Source of the DNA: Rhodococcus oryzae
Lineage (GTDB): Bacteria > Actinomycetota > Actinomycetes > Mycobacteriales > Mycobacteriaceae
DNA length: 64,000 nucleotides
Reading direction: 5' to 3'
NCBI RefSeq assembly: GCF_005049235.1
Contig: NZ_SUMD01000005.1
Location: 186,001 to 250,000, forward strand
Positions 42,134-51,936 of the stretch are shown here, piece after piece. Made by a program: the position numbers and the translations under genes. Positions within the stretch are counted from its first letter, which is position 1. Each line of letters begins with the position of its first letter. Below the pieces are notes generated by a model. It was given only the letters and a program-made list of their open reading frames with translations. It ran no database searches and had not been told where the DNA came from.

Positions 42134-42694
42134 GTGAGCGAGGCCCCGGTTCGTGAGCGGATCCTCGCCGCGGTCCTGCACATCATCGGCACGGACGGCA
42201 TCGCCGCCGTCACCAACCGCCGGATCGCGGCGCAGGCCGAGGTCTCGCTCGGCTCAATCACCTACCACTTCCCCAGCCAGACAGACCTTTTGCGCGACGC
42301 TCTGCTCGGCTTCGTCACCGCAGAGACCGCTCGGCTGACCGACCTGGCGGAGCAGTACCGGGACACCGGTCTGAGCGTGCAGGACGCCGCCTCGCTCACC
42401 GAGCAGGTGGTCCGGGACCTCGCCTTCGACGCCGAGCGGATGGCGCCGTTCGAGCTCTACATCCAAGCCGGCCGCGACCCCGAGCTGCAGGCGGCGGCCG
42501 ACGAGTGCTTCGCGGCCTACGACACGCTCACCGTGACCATCCTCGAGGCACTCGGCGTGCCGGATGCCGCGGCGATCGCGCCGACCCTGGTCGCGACCAT
42601 CACCGGCCTGCAGCTGCGCCGGCTGGCGACCGGCGGCGCGGGCACCGACGTCGCGACCGCGATCCTGCTGCTGGTCGGCGGGGCTCAGCCATGA
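42134..42694 (+). CDS. TetR-family regulator of the amidase operon
   Basis: The 186-residue product has an N-terminal HTH (VRERILAAVLHIIGTDGIAAVTNRRIAAQAEVSLGSITYHFPSQTDLLRDALLGF) and a helical ligand domain. It begins (GTG) just after the amidase stop and probably represses the operon through the palindrome at 40678-40697. Ligand unknown. Confidence 0.9.
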   Translation: MSEAPVRERILAAVLHIIGTDGIAAVTNRRIAAQAEVSLGSITYHFPSQTDLLRDALLGFVTAETARLTDLAEQYRDTGLSVQDAASLTEQVVRDLAFDAERMAPFELYIQAGRDPELQAAADECFAAYDTLTVTILEALGVPDAAAIAPTLVATITGLQLRRLATGGAGTDVATAILLLVGGAQP

Positions 42695-42756
42695 ACGGGG
42701 CCCGGCTTCCGGCCGCCCGAGATGGAGCAGTCCACTGACCGGTCCGATCAACCGTG

Positions 42757-43449
42757 TTACTCCGTCGCCAACTTGTCCAGCCTGGTAGCGCGTCCCACCA
42801 CGAGCGGACGGACGATCGACGGCATGCCGCGCCACACAGCATCGTCGGCTGCGATGGTGAAGCCGCAGTCGCGCATCAGGTCCGCGGTCGCGCGGTTGCA
42901 GCGGCAGCCGCCCGCGAAGTGTCGCCACGGTGTGAGCAGAAAATCCTGGCACGCCGCGAGGAACCGCGAGCTCGCACGCACATGTTCGATGAACAGCAAC
43001 TGCCCGTCCGGGCGGAGCACGCGTGCGATCTCGCGGAGCGCGAGTTCGGGGTCGTTGACGGTGCACAGGACGAGCGTCGAGACGACGGTGTCCACGGAGG
43101 CATCCGCGAGCGGTAGACGCTCGGCAGGCGCGTCGACGATCCGCGCGACGCGCCCATGCCGCTGCAGGCGACGCGCAAGGCTTCGGCGCATCCCAGGCTC
43201 GGGCTCGACGAGCATGAGCTCGGCGATCTCGTCGGGATAGTGCGCGATGTTCAGCCCCGTCCCGGCGCCGATCTCGACGACGCGCCCGCGGGCGCCGCCC
43301 AGGAGCGTGCTCCGCCGGCGGCGCATGCCTGCGATCTCGCCCAGCCAGAGAAACGGGTCGTACGCCAGGGCGAAAATCCGCAGCCACGCCGCTGATGGCG
43401 GGCTCGCCTGGAGTTCGTTGGTTGATTCGATGCTTGCGTTCTCGGTCAT
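42757..43449 (-). CDS. Class I SAM-dependent methyltransferase
   Basis: The 230-residue product has motif I VVEIGAGTGLNIAHYP, LVEPEPGM (motif II acidic residue), and AERLPLADASVDTVVSTLVLCTVNDPELALREIARVLRPDGQLLFIEHV, the UbiE/Methyltransf_11 layout. It may methylate a small molecule or lipid. It lies in the same direction as, and 81 bases downstream of, the hydrolase-LuxR fusion gene at 43531, an insertion into the otherwise conserved amidase-era interval. Confidence 0.88.
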   Translation of the reverse strand: MTENASIESTNELQASPPSAAWLRIFALAYDPFLWLGEIAGMRRRRSTLLGGARGRVVEIGAGTGLNIAHYPDEIAELMLVEPEPGMRRSLARRLQRHGRVARIVDAPAERLPLADASVDTVVSTLVLCTVNDPELALREIARVLRPDGQLLFIEHVRASSRFLAACQDFLLTPWRHFAGGCRCNRATADLMRDCGFTIAADDAVWRGMPSIVRPLVVGRATRLDKLATE

Positions 43450-43530
43450 GCGGCCAAACGTACGAGCGACCGCATGTCGCGCGCATCGCTCAGCGCGGCC
43501 ATCTTCTGCAGATGGCCCGTTTCGGCCATC

Positions 43531-44574
43531 TCACAGGAGTCCGAGACGCGCGGCCTCCGCGACGGCGGCCGTCCGTGAGGTGCGGCCCAGCTTGCGGCGG
43601 ATATTCGCAACGTGACGGTGAACGGTATGCGGGCTCAGCACGAGCTGCTCTGCGATCTCACGATCGCCGAGACCGCGAGCGACGCAGGCGAGGATCTCAC
43701 GCTCACGGCTGGACAGCAGGACCGATTCCGGCTCGCTCGCACGGTGCGGCGACGGCTGCACCGGTGCCAGCGTCTGGCGGCACGCGCGGACCACGGAATC
43801 GGTGTCATCGTGCCAAGGGAAGTGCGCGCTTCCCGGCAGCGGGACGAAGGTCGCGCCTGGAATGGCCGATGCGACCTCGCGCCCGAGCCGGAACGGTACC
43901 GCGCGGTCGCCACGACGATGCACAACCAACGCCGGCTGGCGGACGAGAGGGAGGTGTGCGCGTACGTCGAGGTGATAGGTCAGATCCAACAATGCGGCAG
44001 CGGTTTCGGCGGTCGCCGCCTCCCGCTGCAACCGTGCAAAGAGTTCGTGCTCGGCAGGGCCGGCGCCACCCAGGAAGATGTCCCCGAGCAGGCGCGAGCC
44101 GAGGCCCCAGTGCGCGCGCACCGTCGCCAAGATCGCGTCCCCCACGCCCGGTGCTGTCAGCGCCGCACCGTTGGGGTACGACCCGTACAGCACCAGGTGC
44201 TCGACGCGCTCCGGAAACGCTGCGGCAAACGCGATGGCGGTGCAGCTCCCAGACGAACCGCCGATGAGCGATACGCGCTCGAGCTCGAGCTCGTCCATAA
44301 GCGCGCGCAACGTCGCAACTTCCCCATCGAGGCTCAGGTCCGAATCGTGCAAGGTGCGGTCCGACAAGCCGACGCCGAGCCGGTCGTAGCGGATCAGCGT
44401 GTAGCCGGCTGCGACTTCCTCCCAGAATCGCCGAAAGCCCACGCTCTGCCAGTCGAGCTCGAGGTGACTCACCCACCACGCCGGAGCCACGAGCGGTGGA
44501 CCGTCCCCGCGAATCTCATACGCAACGCGGCGGGCGCCGAGGGGAAGGAACCGGATCTCGGACTTCTCCAGCAT
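43531..44574 (-). CDS. Alpha/beta hydrolase fused to a LuxR DNA-binding domain
   Basis: The 347-residue product has an alpha/beta-hydrolase domain (about 1-265; YEIRGDGPPLVAPAWWVSHLE, YDRLGVGLSD, SLIGGSSGSCTAIAFAAAFPERV with the nucleophile Ser, ALVVHRRGDRAVPF, PGSAHFPWHDD) and a C-terminal LuxR HTH (about 280-347; LSSREREILACVARGLGDREIAEQLVLSPHTVHRHVANIRRKLGRTSRTAAVAEAARLGLL). The triad appears intact, so it may hydrolyse its effector or use the fold as a sensor. Target unknown; the adjacent methyltransferase gene is a candidate. Confidence 0.88.
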   Translation of the reverse strand: MLEKSEIRFLPLGARRVAYEIRGDGPPLVAPAWWVSHLELDWQSVGFRRFWEEVAAGYTLIRYDRLGVGLSDRTLHDSDLSLDGEVATLRALMDELELERVSLIGGSSGSCTAIAFAAAFPERVEHLVLYGSYPNGAALTAPGVGDAILATVRAHWGLGSRLLGDIFLGGAGPAEHELFARLQREAATAETAAALLDLTYHLDVRAHLPLVRQPALVVHRRGDRAVPFRLGREVASAIPGATFVPLPGSAHFPWHDDTDSVVRACRQTLAPVQPSPHRASEPESVLLSSREREILACVARGLGDREIAEQLVLSPHTVHRHVANIRRKLGRTSRTAAVAEAARLGLL

Positions 44575-44683
44575 GGCTCGAGCCTACGACGTCCAGCTGA
44601 GCAACGAACCCAGCGAAAGGACCACCAACCCACCGCACCCCGGCGGCCCCGACCGACTGGCCCGGGTAACTCCGCGCCGCCGC

Positions 44684-45604
44684 CTAGAAGCCCAGGCGCC
44701 CCAGCTGTTTCGGGTCACGCTGCCAGTCCTTGGCGACCTTCACGTGCAGCTCCAGGAAGATCCGGGTGCCGAGCAGCTTCTCGATCTGGGTGCGCGCCTT
44801 GGTGCCGACCTCCCGCAGCCGGGCACCGCCCTTGCCGATCACGATGCCCTTCTGGCTTGGCCGCTCGACGTAGAGCAGCGCGTGCACGTCGAGCATCTCG
44901 CCCTGCTTCTCGGTGCGGCCCTCGCGCTCGATGACCTCCTCGATCACCACGGCCAGCGAGTGCGGCAGCTCGTCGCCGAGCCCCTCGAGCGCGGCCTCGC
45001 GGATGAGCTCGGCCATCAGCGTCTCCTCCGGCTCGTCCGTGATCTCGCCGTCCGGGTAGAACGCCGGGCCCTCGTCCATCGACTTCGCCAGCAGGTCGAC
45101 CAGCATCTCGACCTGCTCCCCCGACGCCGCGGACACCGGGATCACCTCGGTCTCGGGACCGAGCAGCTTCGACAGCGCCACCAACTGCTCGGCGACCTTC
45201 TGCTTGCTGACCTTGTCGATCTTGGTGACGATGCCGATCAGCTTGGTCTTCGGCGCCATCTGGCGGACCTGCTCGAGGATCCAGCGGTCGCCGGGGCCGA
45301 TCTTCTCGTCCGCGGGGATGCACAGGCCGATCGCGTCGACCTCGGAGTAGGTGTCGCGCACCAGGTCGTTCAACCGCTGACCGAGCAGCGTCCGGGGACG
45401 GTGCAGCCCGGGGGTGTCGACCAGGATCAGCTGGGCGTGCGGGCGGTGCACGATGCCGCGGATGGTGTGCCGGGTGGTCTGCGGCCGCGACGAGGTGATC
45501 GCGATCTTGCTGCCGACCAGCGCGTTGGTCAGCGTCGACTTGCCGGTGTTCGGCCGTCCGACGAAACAGACGAAGCCGGAACGGAATTCGGTCTCAGTGC
45601 TCAT
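44684..45604 (-). CDS. era: GTPase Era
   Basis: The 306-residue product has G1 GRPNTGKST, G3 DTPGL, G4 TKID, and a C-terminal KH domain (ERPSQKGIVIGKGGARLREVGTKARTQIEKLLG). It binds the 16S rRNA 3' end in 30S assembly. The ATG at 45604 (GGAGATGCCC) is used. It overlaps the upstream gene by 11 bases and is the last gene of the phoH-ybeY-CBS-Rv2365c-era operon. Confidence 0.96.
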   Translation of the reverse strand: MSTETEFRSGFVCFVGRPNTGKSTLTNALVGSKIAITSSRPQTTRHTIRGIVHRPHAQLILVDTPGLHRPRTLLGQRLNDLVRDTYSEVDAIGLCIPADEKIGPGDRWILEQVRQMAPKTKLIGIVTKIDKVSKQKVAEQLVALSKLLGPETEVIPVSAASGEQVEMLVDLLAKSMDEGPAFYPDGEITDEPEETLMAELIREAALEGLGDELPHSLAVVIEEVIEREGRTEKQGEMLDVHALLYVERPSQKGIVIGKGGARLREVGTKARTQIEKLLGTRIFLELHVKVAKDWQRDPKQLGRLGF

Positions 45605-46004
45605 GGGCATCTCCAGAAATGGGTCGGTAGGGCTCCCAGCCCATGACATAGGGGTCCGAGCCGTCGGCTCGGGCGGCGATCAGCTTTGCGGAGGCGGTCA
45701 CCTCGGTCAGTGCGAGCACACCGGGCTCGTTGTCCCGGACGGCGGTGACGATGTCCGCGGCGCTGCCGGGCAGGTCGCCCACCACCGCGGCGGCCTCGAA
45801 ACCCTCCGCCCCGCTCGAGAGAGCGGCGGCGATCGCGGCCTGCAACGCGGTGAGGGTCAGGGCGTCGAGCGAGACCGGGCCTGCGGCATAGGTGCGACCG
45901 TCGAGGTCCCGGACCGCCGCGCCCTGTGCGCCGCCGGTCCGACCCATCGCCCCACGGGCGAGGACCACCAGCTTCGCGTCCTCCTCGTCGAGATGCTCAG
46001 TCAT
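45594..46004 (-). CDS. Cytidine-deaminase-like conserved protein (Rv2365c-like)
   Basis: The 136-residue product ([71 protein letters not shown]) has the cytidine-deaminase-like fold, but the Cys/His zinc ligands are not visible, so it is probably not a deaminase. The ATG at 46004 overlaps the stop of the CBS gene. Position matches Rv2365c. Confidence 0.8.
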   Translation of the reverse strand: MTEHLDEEDAKLVVLARGAMGRTGGAQGAAVRDLDGRTYAAGPVSLDALTLTALQAAIAAALSSGAEGFEAAAVVGDLPGSAADIVTAVRDNEPGVLALTEVTASAKLIAARADGSDPYVMGWEPYRPISGDAHEH

Positions 46005-47319
46005 GTCGGCCCTCGTCTCCCTCGTCATCGCCGACCGAGTCGGCGTCCGGTTCGGGCGCTCTCCATGCAAGAACAGTACTGATCCGGACCCGGCCGCGGA
46101 CGTCGCTGCCGCCCTCGGCAATCAGCATCAGGCCGTCGGTGGTGACCTCCGAACCCGGCAGCGGGACCCGGCCGAGCGCGTAGCCGAGCAGCCCGCCGAC
46201 CGTCTCCACCTCGTCGTTGTCGATCTCCATCTCGAACAGCTCGGCGAGGTCCTCGATCGGCAGGCGGGCCGAGAGCCGGAAGCGACCGTCGCCCAGGTCC
46301 TCCACCGGCGCGATCTCGCCGATGTCGTACTCGTCGGCGATCTCGCCGACGATCTCCTCGATGACGTCCTCGATGGTGACCAGCCCGGCGATGCCGCCGT
46401 ACTCGTCGACCAGCAACGCCATGTGGTTGCGGTCGCGCTGCATCTCCGCGAGCAGGCTGTCGAGCGGCTTGGAGTCGGGCACGAACACCGGCGGGCGCAT
46501 CACCTCGCCGACGGTGACGCCACGGCCGCCGTCGGTCGAGTGATACGTCTTCTGGACCAGGTCCTTGAGGTACACGACGCCGAGGATGTCGTCGACGTTC
46601 TCGCCGATCACCGGGATCCGCGAGTGTCCGCTGCGGACGGCCAGCGAGGTGGCCTGACCCGCGGACTTGGTCGCCTCGATCCACACCATCTCGGTGCGCG
46701 GGACCATCACCTCGCGGGCGGGGGTGTCGCCGAGCTCGAACACGGACTGGATCATCCGGCGTTCCTCGTCGGCCACCACCCCGCGCTCCTGCGCCATGTC
46801 GACCAGCTCACGCAGCTCGATCTCGGAGGCGAAGGGGCCGTTGCGGAAACCCCGACCGGGGGTGAGCGCGTTGCCGACCAGGATGAGCAGTCGGCTGATC
46901 GGGGAGAACACGACGCCGATCACCTGCAGCGGCAGGGCAGCGGCGAGCGTGATCGAGTACGCGTGCTGGCGGCCGATGGTCCGCGGCCCCACCCCGATCG
47001 CGACGTAGTCGATGAGCACCATGACGACGGCGGTGACCAGCAGCGCCCAGCTGCGCTCGAGCATGTCCAGGAGCGCGGCGGCGAGCAGGACCGTGGCGGT
47101 GATCTCGGCCAGGATCCGCAGCAGCACCATGAGATTGACGTACCGGGGCCGGTCGGCCACGACCATCAGCAGGCGCTGCGCACCCGGACGCGCGTCCTTG
47201 GCCAGGTCCTCGACTCGGGCCCGGGAGATCGTGTTGAGCGCGGAGTCGATGGCGGCGAACAGCCCGCCGAGCGGTATCAGGACCGCGGCGAGCAGGATCT
47301 GGACTAGCTCATCACTCAC
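45997..47319 (-). CDS. CorC/HlyC-type CBS-domain membrane protein (Rv2366c-like)
   Basis: The 440-residue product has a DUF21/CNNM-type N-terminal domain with about four transmembrane helices (to about 150), two CBS domains ([20 protein letters not shown]... and [55 protein letters not shown]) and a CorC_HlyC C-terminal domain. The family is implicated in magnesium export. It overlaps ybeY by 4 bases. Confidence 0.93.
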   Translation of the reverse strand: MSDELVQILLAAVLIPLGGLFAAIDSALNTISRARVEDLAKDARPGAQRLLMVVADRPRYVNLMVLLRILAEITATVLLAAALLDMLERSWALLVTAVVMVLIDYVAIGVGPRTIGRQHAYSITLAAALPLQVIGVVFSPISRLLILVGNALTPGRGFRNGPFASEIELRELVDMAQERGVVADEERRMIQSVFELGDTPAREVMVPRTEMVWIEATKSAGQATSLAVRSGHSRIPVIGENVDDILGVVYLKDLVQKTYHSTDGGRGVTVGEVMRPPVFVPDSKPLDSLLAEMQRDRNHMALLVDEYGGIAGLVTIEDVIEEIVGEIADEYDIGEIAPVEDLGDGRFRLSARLPIEDLAELFEMEIDNDEVETVGGLLGYALGRVPLPGSEVTTDGLMLIAEGGSDVRGRVRISTVLAWRAPEPDADSVGDDEGDEGRHD

Positions 47320-47858
47320 TGCTCGGGGCCGTCGACAAACCCGGTCTTGCCCAGCAGCCTGCGGTCACGGGCGGCCAGTTCCGCCTCCCGCTCGGCCAGG
47401 CGCAGCTCGTCGTACCAGTCGGCGAGCAGGCTGTTCTGCAGCGCGAACATCTCCTTCTCCTCCTCCGGCTCGGCGTGGTCGTAGCCGAGCAGGTGGAGGA
47501 CACCGTGCACGGTGAGCAGCGCAAGCTCGTGCGCGGTGGAATGGCCGGCCTTGACTGCCTGGTCGGCGGCGAACGCGGGGCACAGCACGATGTCGCCGAG
47601 CATCGCCGGTCCGGGCTCGGGGGCGTCGGGCCGCCCACCGGGCTCGAGCTCGTCCATCGGGAAGGACATCACGTCCGTCGGGCCGGGCAGGTCCATCCAC
47701 CGCATGTGCAGGTCGGCCATCGTGTCGAGGTCGACGAGCACCATCGACAGCTCGGCCGCCGGGTGCACGTCCATCCGGCCGATGACGAACCGCGCGACGC
47801 TGATCAGCTCGCCCTCGGAGACGTCGATCCCGGACTCGTTGGATACCTCAATGCTCAT
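47316..47858 (-). CDS. ybeY: Endoribonuclease YbeY
   Basis: The 180-residue product carries the zinc-binding motif H-x3-H-x5-H in [21 protein letters not shown], plus [10 protein letters not shown]. It acts in 16S rRNA maturation and ribosome quality control. Position between phoH and the CBS gene is conserved. Confidence 0.95.
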   Translation of the reverse strand: MSIEVSNESGIDVSEGELISVARFVIGRMDVHPAAELSMVLVDLDTMADLHMRWMDLPGPTDVMSFPMDELEPGGRPDAPEPGPAMLGDIVLCPAFAADQAVKAGHSTAHELALLTVHGVLHLLGYDHAEPEEEKEMFALQNSLLADWYDELRLAEREAELAARDRRLLGKTGFVDGPEQ

Positions 47859-47923
47859 GACAGTCGTTCTCCTCGGGGCCGCCTGCGGCGGGGATGGGCG
47901 GGGGCGGTGTGGTCACGTGGGCG

Positions 47924-49045
47924 TCAGCGCCGCGACGAGCGGGGCTGCGCCGCCCGGCGCTGCGAGCGGTTGCCGAGTTTGACCTCGTCGATCCGCTCGG
48001 TCTCGAAACGCTCGTAGGCGTCGACGATGTCGGAGACCAGGCGGTGCCGCACCACGTCCGCGCTGGTGAGCTCCGCGAAGTGGATGTCGTCGATGTCGGT
48101 CAGGATCTCCGAGGCCGCCCGCAGCCCGGACCGGGCGCCGCCGGGCAGGTCCACCTGGGTCACGTCGCCGGTCACCACGATCTTGGAACCGAACCCGAGC
48201 CGGGTCAGGAACATCTTCATCTGCTCGGCCGTGGTGTTCTGCGCCTCGTCCAGGATGATGAACGCGTCGTTGAGGGTGCGGCCGCGCATGTAGGCGAGCG
48301 GGGCGACCTCGATGACGCCCGCCTGCATCAGCTTCGGGATGGCCTCGGGGTCCATCATGTCGTGCAGCGCGTCGTGCAGCGGCCGTAGGTACGGGTCGAT
48401 CTTCTCGTGCAGGGTGCCGGGCAGGAACCCGAGCCGCTCGCCCGCCTCGACCGCGGGGCGGGTCAGGATGATCCGGCTGACGTTCTTGCTCTGCAGCGCC
48501 TGCACGGCCTTGGCCATGGCGAGGTAGGTCTTGCCGGTGCCGGCGGGGCCGATGCCGAAGACGATGGTGTTCGCGTCGATCGCGTCGACGTATCGCTTCT
48601 GGTTGACCGTCTTGGGCCGGATGGTCTTGCCGCGCCGGGACAGGATGTCCAGGCTCAGGACCTCCGCTGGCGATTCGGCGACGCCCTCGGTGAGCATCGC
48701 GACACTGCGCCGCACCGCATCGGGGGTCAGGGTGTTGCCGCCCGCGACAACGGCGATCAGCTCGCCGATCACCCGCTCGGCCAGCGCGACGTCCGCGGCC
48801 CTGCCGGTGAGGGTGATCGCGTTGCCACGAACGTGAATGTCTGCGTCGAGGGCGCGTTCGAGTTCCTTGAGGTTCTGATCCGAGGAACCGAGCAGCGGGA
48901 GCACCGCGTCGGGTGAGACCTCCATGCTCGACCGCACCGTGCGCTGCGCTGGGCGGTCCTGGCTGCCGTTGGCCTTCGCCCCTGCGCGCGAAGCGCGTCC
49001 CCCTGCGTCGTCCGACTGATCGCCCATGTCGCTGTCTGCACTCAC
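47924..49045 (-). CDS. phoH: PhoH-family ATPase
   Basis: The 373-residue product has an N-terminal KH-like domain and the PhoH ATPase core: FGIGPAGTGKTYLAMA (Walker A), RIILTRPAVEAGERLGFLPGTLHEKIDPYLRPLHDAL, FIILDEAQNTTAEQMKMFLTRLGFGSKIVVTGD (Walker B). It works with YbeY in RNA metabolism in many bacteria. Head of the operon; the last residues are Arg-rich. Confidence 0.95.
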   Translation of the reverse strand: MSADSDMGDQSDDAGGRASRAGAKANGSQDRPAQRTVRSSMEVSPDAVLPLLGSSDQNLKELERALDADIHVRGNAITLTGRAADVALAERVIGELIAVVAGGNTLTPDAVRRSVAMLTEGVAESPAEVLSLDILSRRGKTIRPKTVNQKRYVDAIDANTIVFGIGPAGTGKTYLAMAKAVQALQSKNVSRIILTRPAVEAGERLGFLPGTLHEKIDPYLRPLHDALHDMMDPEAIPKLMQAGVIEVAPLAYMRGRTLNDAFIILDEAQNTTAEQMKMFLTRLGFGSKIVVTGDVTQVDLPGGARSGLRAASEILTDIDDIHFAELTSADVVRHRLVSDIVDAYERFETERIDEVKLGNRSQRRAAQPRSSRR

Positions 49046-49144
49046 GTGGTAGCTATGGCCTGCTTTCCTGGTTCCGTGTCCCGACGGACTGGGCCGCCCT
49101 GATACCTCGCAGTCTATCGCGGGTCGTTCGCGCCGCCCACACGA

Positions 49145-49822
49145 TTACCGCCGGTCAGGGCCAGCCGCGGGCACCGGCGCGCCCTCGGCGTCCCGGATCC
49201 ACGCCCATGCCTCCTCGACCACCACCGCGGCCCGCTCGGGCGGGACCCCGAGCAGCACCAGCGACGTGACGCCGAACGACTCCCCGGAATCGTTGACGCC
49301 ACCCTTGTTCACCTGATCGAGCAGGGTGATCGTGACGGCCTCGGTCATCGCGACCAGGATCCCGGCGGGCAGGTACGACGAGAAGGTCCCGTCCCGCTGA
49401 CCCTGCTCGACCATGGCGATGGCCGGCGCCCGCGCCGGTTCCATCAGGTCGAGCATCCGCTGCTCGCCGAGTTCCTTGCGGGCGAAGGTCAGCAGCATCC
49501 GGAACCGGTCGCCGACCGGCCAGGTCAGCAGGGCGAGGACGGCGAGCGCCAGGTCGGGTCGTTCCGGCACCGGAATGTCCGCGCCGAACGACGCGACGAG
49601 CTCGGCGGAGGCCTCGTCCGCGATGCCTTCGACGAGCGCCTCCCGGCTGGGGAAATGTGCGTAGACCGTGCGGCGGACCACGCCTGCCGCGCGCGCGACG
49701 TCGTCCATGCTCGCGTCCGGGTCGGCGGCAAAGGCGCCGATCGCGGCGTCGATGATGCGCGTCCGATTGGCCCGCGCCTCGCTGCGTCGTCGCCTCACCG
49801 GTTCCGCCACCGTCGCATCCAC
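49145..49822 (-). CDS. TetR-family repressor of the divergent efflux gene
   Basis: The 225-residue product has a Lys/Arg-rich start, the HTH (TRIIDAAIGAFAADPDASMDDVARAAGVVRRTVYAHFPSREALVEGI) and a helical ligand domain. The GTG at 49822 is used, since the frame upstream crosses the operators. Two palindromes separate it from the DHA2 transporter, so it very probably represses both genes and responds to a drug-like substrate. Confidence 0.88.
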   Translation of the reverse strand: MDATVAEPVRRRRSEARANRTRIIDAAIGAFAADPDASMDDVARAAGVVRRTVYAHFPSREALVEGIADEASAELVASFGADIPVPERPDLALAVLALLTWPVGDRFRMLLTFARKELGEQRMLDLMEPARAPAIAMVEQGQRDGTFSSYLPAGILVAMTEAVTITLLDQVNKGGVNDSGESFGVTSLVLLGVPPERAAVVVEEAWAWIRDAEGAPVPAAGPDRR

Positions 49823-49858
49823 CCTCTCGCCGCCCGATGTGATCTGCGTCAAGCATAG

Positions 49859-49902
49859 TTGCACAGCCGTGTGCAAGCTATTAACTTGCACATCAATGTG
49901 CA
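49859..49902. promoter_or_regulatory. Two palindromic TetR operators
   Basis: TTGCACA-GCCG-TGTGCAA (49859-49876) and TGCACAT-CA-ATGTGCA (49887-49902) share the TTGCACA half-site and sit 11 bases apart between the divergent TetR and transporter genes. Confidence 0.85.
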
Positions 49903-49948
49903 GACAGGTCCGGGCGCCGGACCGCCGCCGCCGAACGGAGCGCCGAAG

Positions 49949-51529
49949 ATGACGACACTCGCGACCAAGCCGGTCTCCCGGATGGAGCAGCCCTACCGCT
50001 GGCGCTGGGCCGCGCTCGGCGTGCTGTGCCTGAGCCTGCTGATCGTGGTGATGGCGAACACCGCGCTCATCGTCGCGGCGCCGGACATGACCCGGGACCT
50101 CGGCCTGACCAGCGCGCAGCTGCAGTGGGTCATCGACGGCTACACAGTGCCCTACGCGGCGCTGATGCTGCTGGCAGGCGTGATCGGCGACAAGTACAGC
50201 CGCCGCGGCGCGCTGTTGACCGGCCTGCTGGTGTTCGGTGGCGGCGCGGTGTTCGGCAGCCTCGCGGACACCACGACCGCGGTGATCGCGGCCCGCATGA
50301 TCATGGGCGTCGGCGCGGCGATCATCATGCCCGCGACGCTCTCGCTGCTGGTCGCGACGTTCCCCAAGTCCGAGCGCTCGCGCGCGATCGCCGCCTGGGC
50401 GGCCACTTCAGGGCTGGCCATCGCGTTCGGGCCGCTGCTGGCGGGCTGGATCCTCGAGAGTCACTCCTGGAACGCGACCTTCCTGATCAACGTCCCCATC
50501 GCCGTGGTCGCAGCCGTCGCCGCCGTGGTCCTCGTGCCGCCGTCCCGCGCCGATGGCCTGGGTCGCATCGACTGGATCGGCGGCCTGCTGTCGGTGGTCG
50601 CGATCGGGGCGCTCGTCTACGCGATCATCAACGGCTTCCACTTCGGTTGGGGCGCAGGCCCGCTCGTCGGCGCCGCCACGGCGCTGGTCGGGCTCGCGGC
50701 GTTCGTCGCCTGGGAGCTGCGGCACCCGCAGCCGCTGCTGAACGTGCGCAAGCTCGGCGAGCGCACCGTCGGTGGCTCGACCCTCGCGGTGCTGCTGCTG
50801 TTCCTGTCTGCATTCGGCGCCATCTACTTCATCGCCCAGGAGTTCCAGTTCGTGCTCGGCTACGGCCCGCTCGAGACCGGCGTCCGGTTGCTGCCTCTCG
50901 CCGCGGCGGTGACCGCGGGCGCGGTCGTCAGCGGCCGGATCACCCCGCGGATCGGGGTGCGCAGCGCGATCGTGGCCGGCATGGTCCTCGCCGCGGCGGG
51001 CGTGCTGCTGCTGACGCGGGTCGACGGCGGCTCGGGCTACCTCGACTTCCTCGTGCCGCTCGTGCTGCTCGGTGTCGGCATCGGCCTGAGCGAGCCGCCC
51101 GCCACCGACGCGATCATGGGCAGCTTCCCCGACAACGACCTCGGCGCCGCGGGCGGCCTCAACGACACCGCGATCGAACTGGGCGGATCGCTTGGCATCG
51201 CGATCCTCGGTTCCATCCTGGCCGCGAGCTACAAGGACTCGATCGCCGGCTTCATCGACGGCGCGCCGCTCCCCCAGCTCGGCGGGGATCTCGCCGCCCA
51301 GGCCGACTACGCGCTGGAGGTCTCGCGGGAGTCGGTCGGCGGCGCGGCGCTGGTCGCGCAGGAGCTGGCGGGCAATCCGCTGTCGGCCTCGTACGCGCAG
51401 CCGCTCCTCGAGGCCGCCTCCACCTCGTTCGCGGACGCGATCGCGAGCGCGAGCCTGGCCGGCGGGCTCGCGCTCGCCGTCGGCGCGGTGCTGGTGGCGG
51501 TGATCCTGCCCGGCCGGTCGAGGGACTGA
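49949..51529 (+). CDS. DHA2-family (14-helix) MFS drug efflux transporter
   Basis: The 526-residue product has 14 predicted helices and MFS motifs: GVIGDKYSRRGALL (motif A), the R-x-x-x-G-x-G helix 4 (RMIMGVGAAIIMPATLSLL), and helix 5 motif C-like GLAIAFGPLLAGW. It exports drugs or dyes with proton antiport. The ATG at 49949 (GGAGCGCCGAAG) is chosen over 49859, which lies inside the operator. Divergent TetR neighbour. Confidence 0.92.
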   Translation: MTTLATKPVSRMEQPYRWRWAALGVLCLSLLIVVMANTALIVAAPDMTRDLGLTSAQLQWVIDGYTVPYAALMLLAGVIGDKYSRRGALLTGLLVFGGGAVFGSLADTTTAVIAARMIMGVGAAIIMPATLSLLVATFPKSERSRAIAAWAATSGLAIAFGPLLAGWILESHSWNATFLINVPIAVVAAVAAVVLVPPSRADGLGRIDWIGGLLSVVAIGALVYAIINGFHFGWGAGPLVGAATALVGLAAFVAWELRHPQPLLNVRKLGERTVGGSTLAVLLLFLSAFGAIYFIAQEFQFVLGYGPLETGVRLLPLAAAVTAGAVVSGRITPRIGVRSAIVAGMVLAAAGVLLLTRVDGGSGYLDFLVPLVLLGVGIGLSEPPATDAIMGSFPDNDLGAAGGLNDTAIELGGSLGIAILGSILAASYKDSIAGFIDGAPLPQLGGDLAAQADYALEVSRESVGGAALVAQELAGNPLSASYAQPLLEAASTSFADAIASASLAGGLALAVGAVLVAVILPGRSRD

Positions 51530-51590
51530 TGGCGGGAGGATCCAGACTCGACACCCGGAGGGTTGGAGCAGAGCGGACGGAGCGCAGGCA

Positions 51591-51875
51591 TTGATCAGAG
51601 TGATGGTGGGAAGCACCGTGCCGACCGAACACCTCGACAGAGTCCTCGAGCTGTACAGCAGGCTGGTGGCGGAGACGAGGAAGGAACCGGGTTGCGTGAG
51701 CTATGAACTCCTGCAACGCCAGGACGATCCACGGGAACTGATGCTGGTCGAGGAATGGCAATCTCAGGAGCACCTCGACGCGCACACCAGGACTCCCCAT
51801 TTCGTGGCCATTGTCGGGGAACTGGACCAGCTCGAACGGGCTGCGCCCGCCCTCATCTACAACCAGCTCCTCTAG
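51591..51875 (+). CDS. ABM (antibiotic biosynthesis monooxygenase-like) domain protein
   Basis: The 94-residue product is a single ABM ferredoxin-like domain (VGSTVPTEHLDRVLELYSRLVAETRKEPGCVSYELLQRQDDPRELMLVEEWQSQEHLDAHTRTPHFVAIVGEL). Family members are cofactor-free quinone-type monooxygenases or heme-degrading proteins; this one's reaction is unknown. TTG start at 51591. It follows the transporter by 61 bases and precedes the SMP-30 gene by 61, possibly one operon. Confidence 0.82.
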   Translation: MIRVMVGSTVPTEHLDRVLELYSRLVAETRKEPGCVSYELLQRQDDPRELMLVEEWQSQEHLDAHTRTPHFVAIVGELDQLERAAPALIYNQLL

Positions 51876-51936
51876 ACCGATGAGTTTCGCCGCGCCCGGT
51901 GGTCTACCTCCCCAGGGACACAACGGGAGGCGGATC

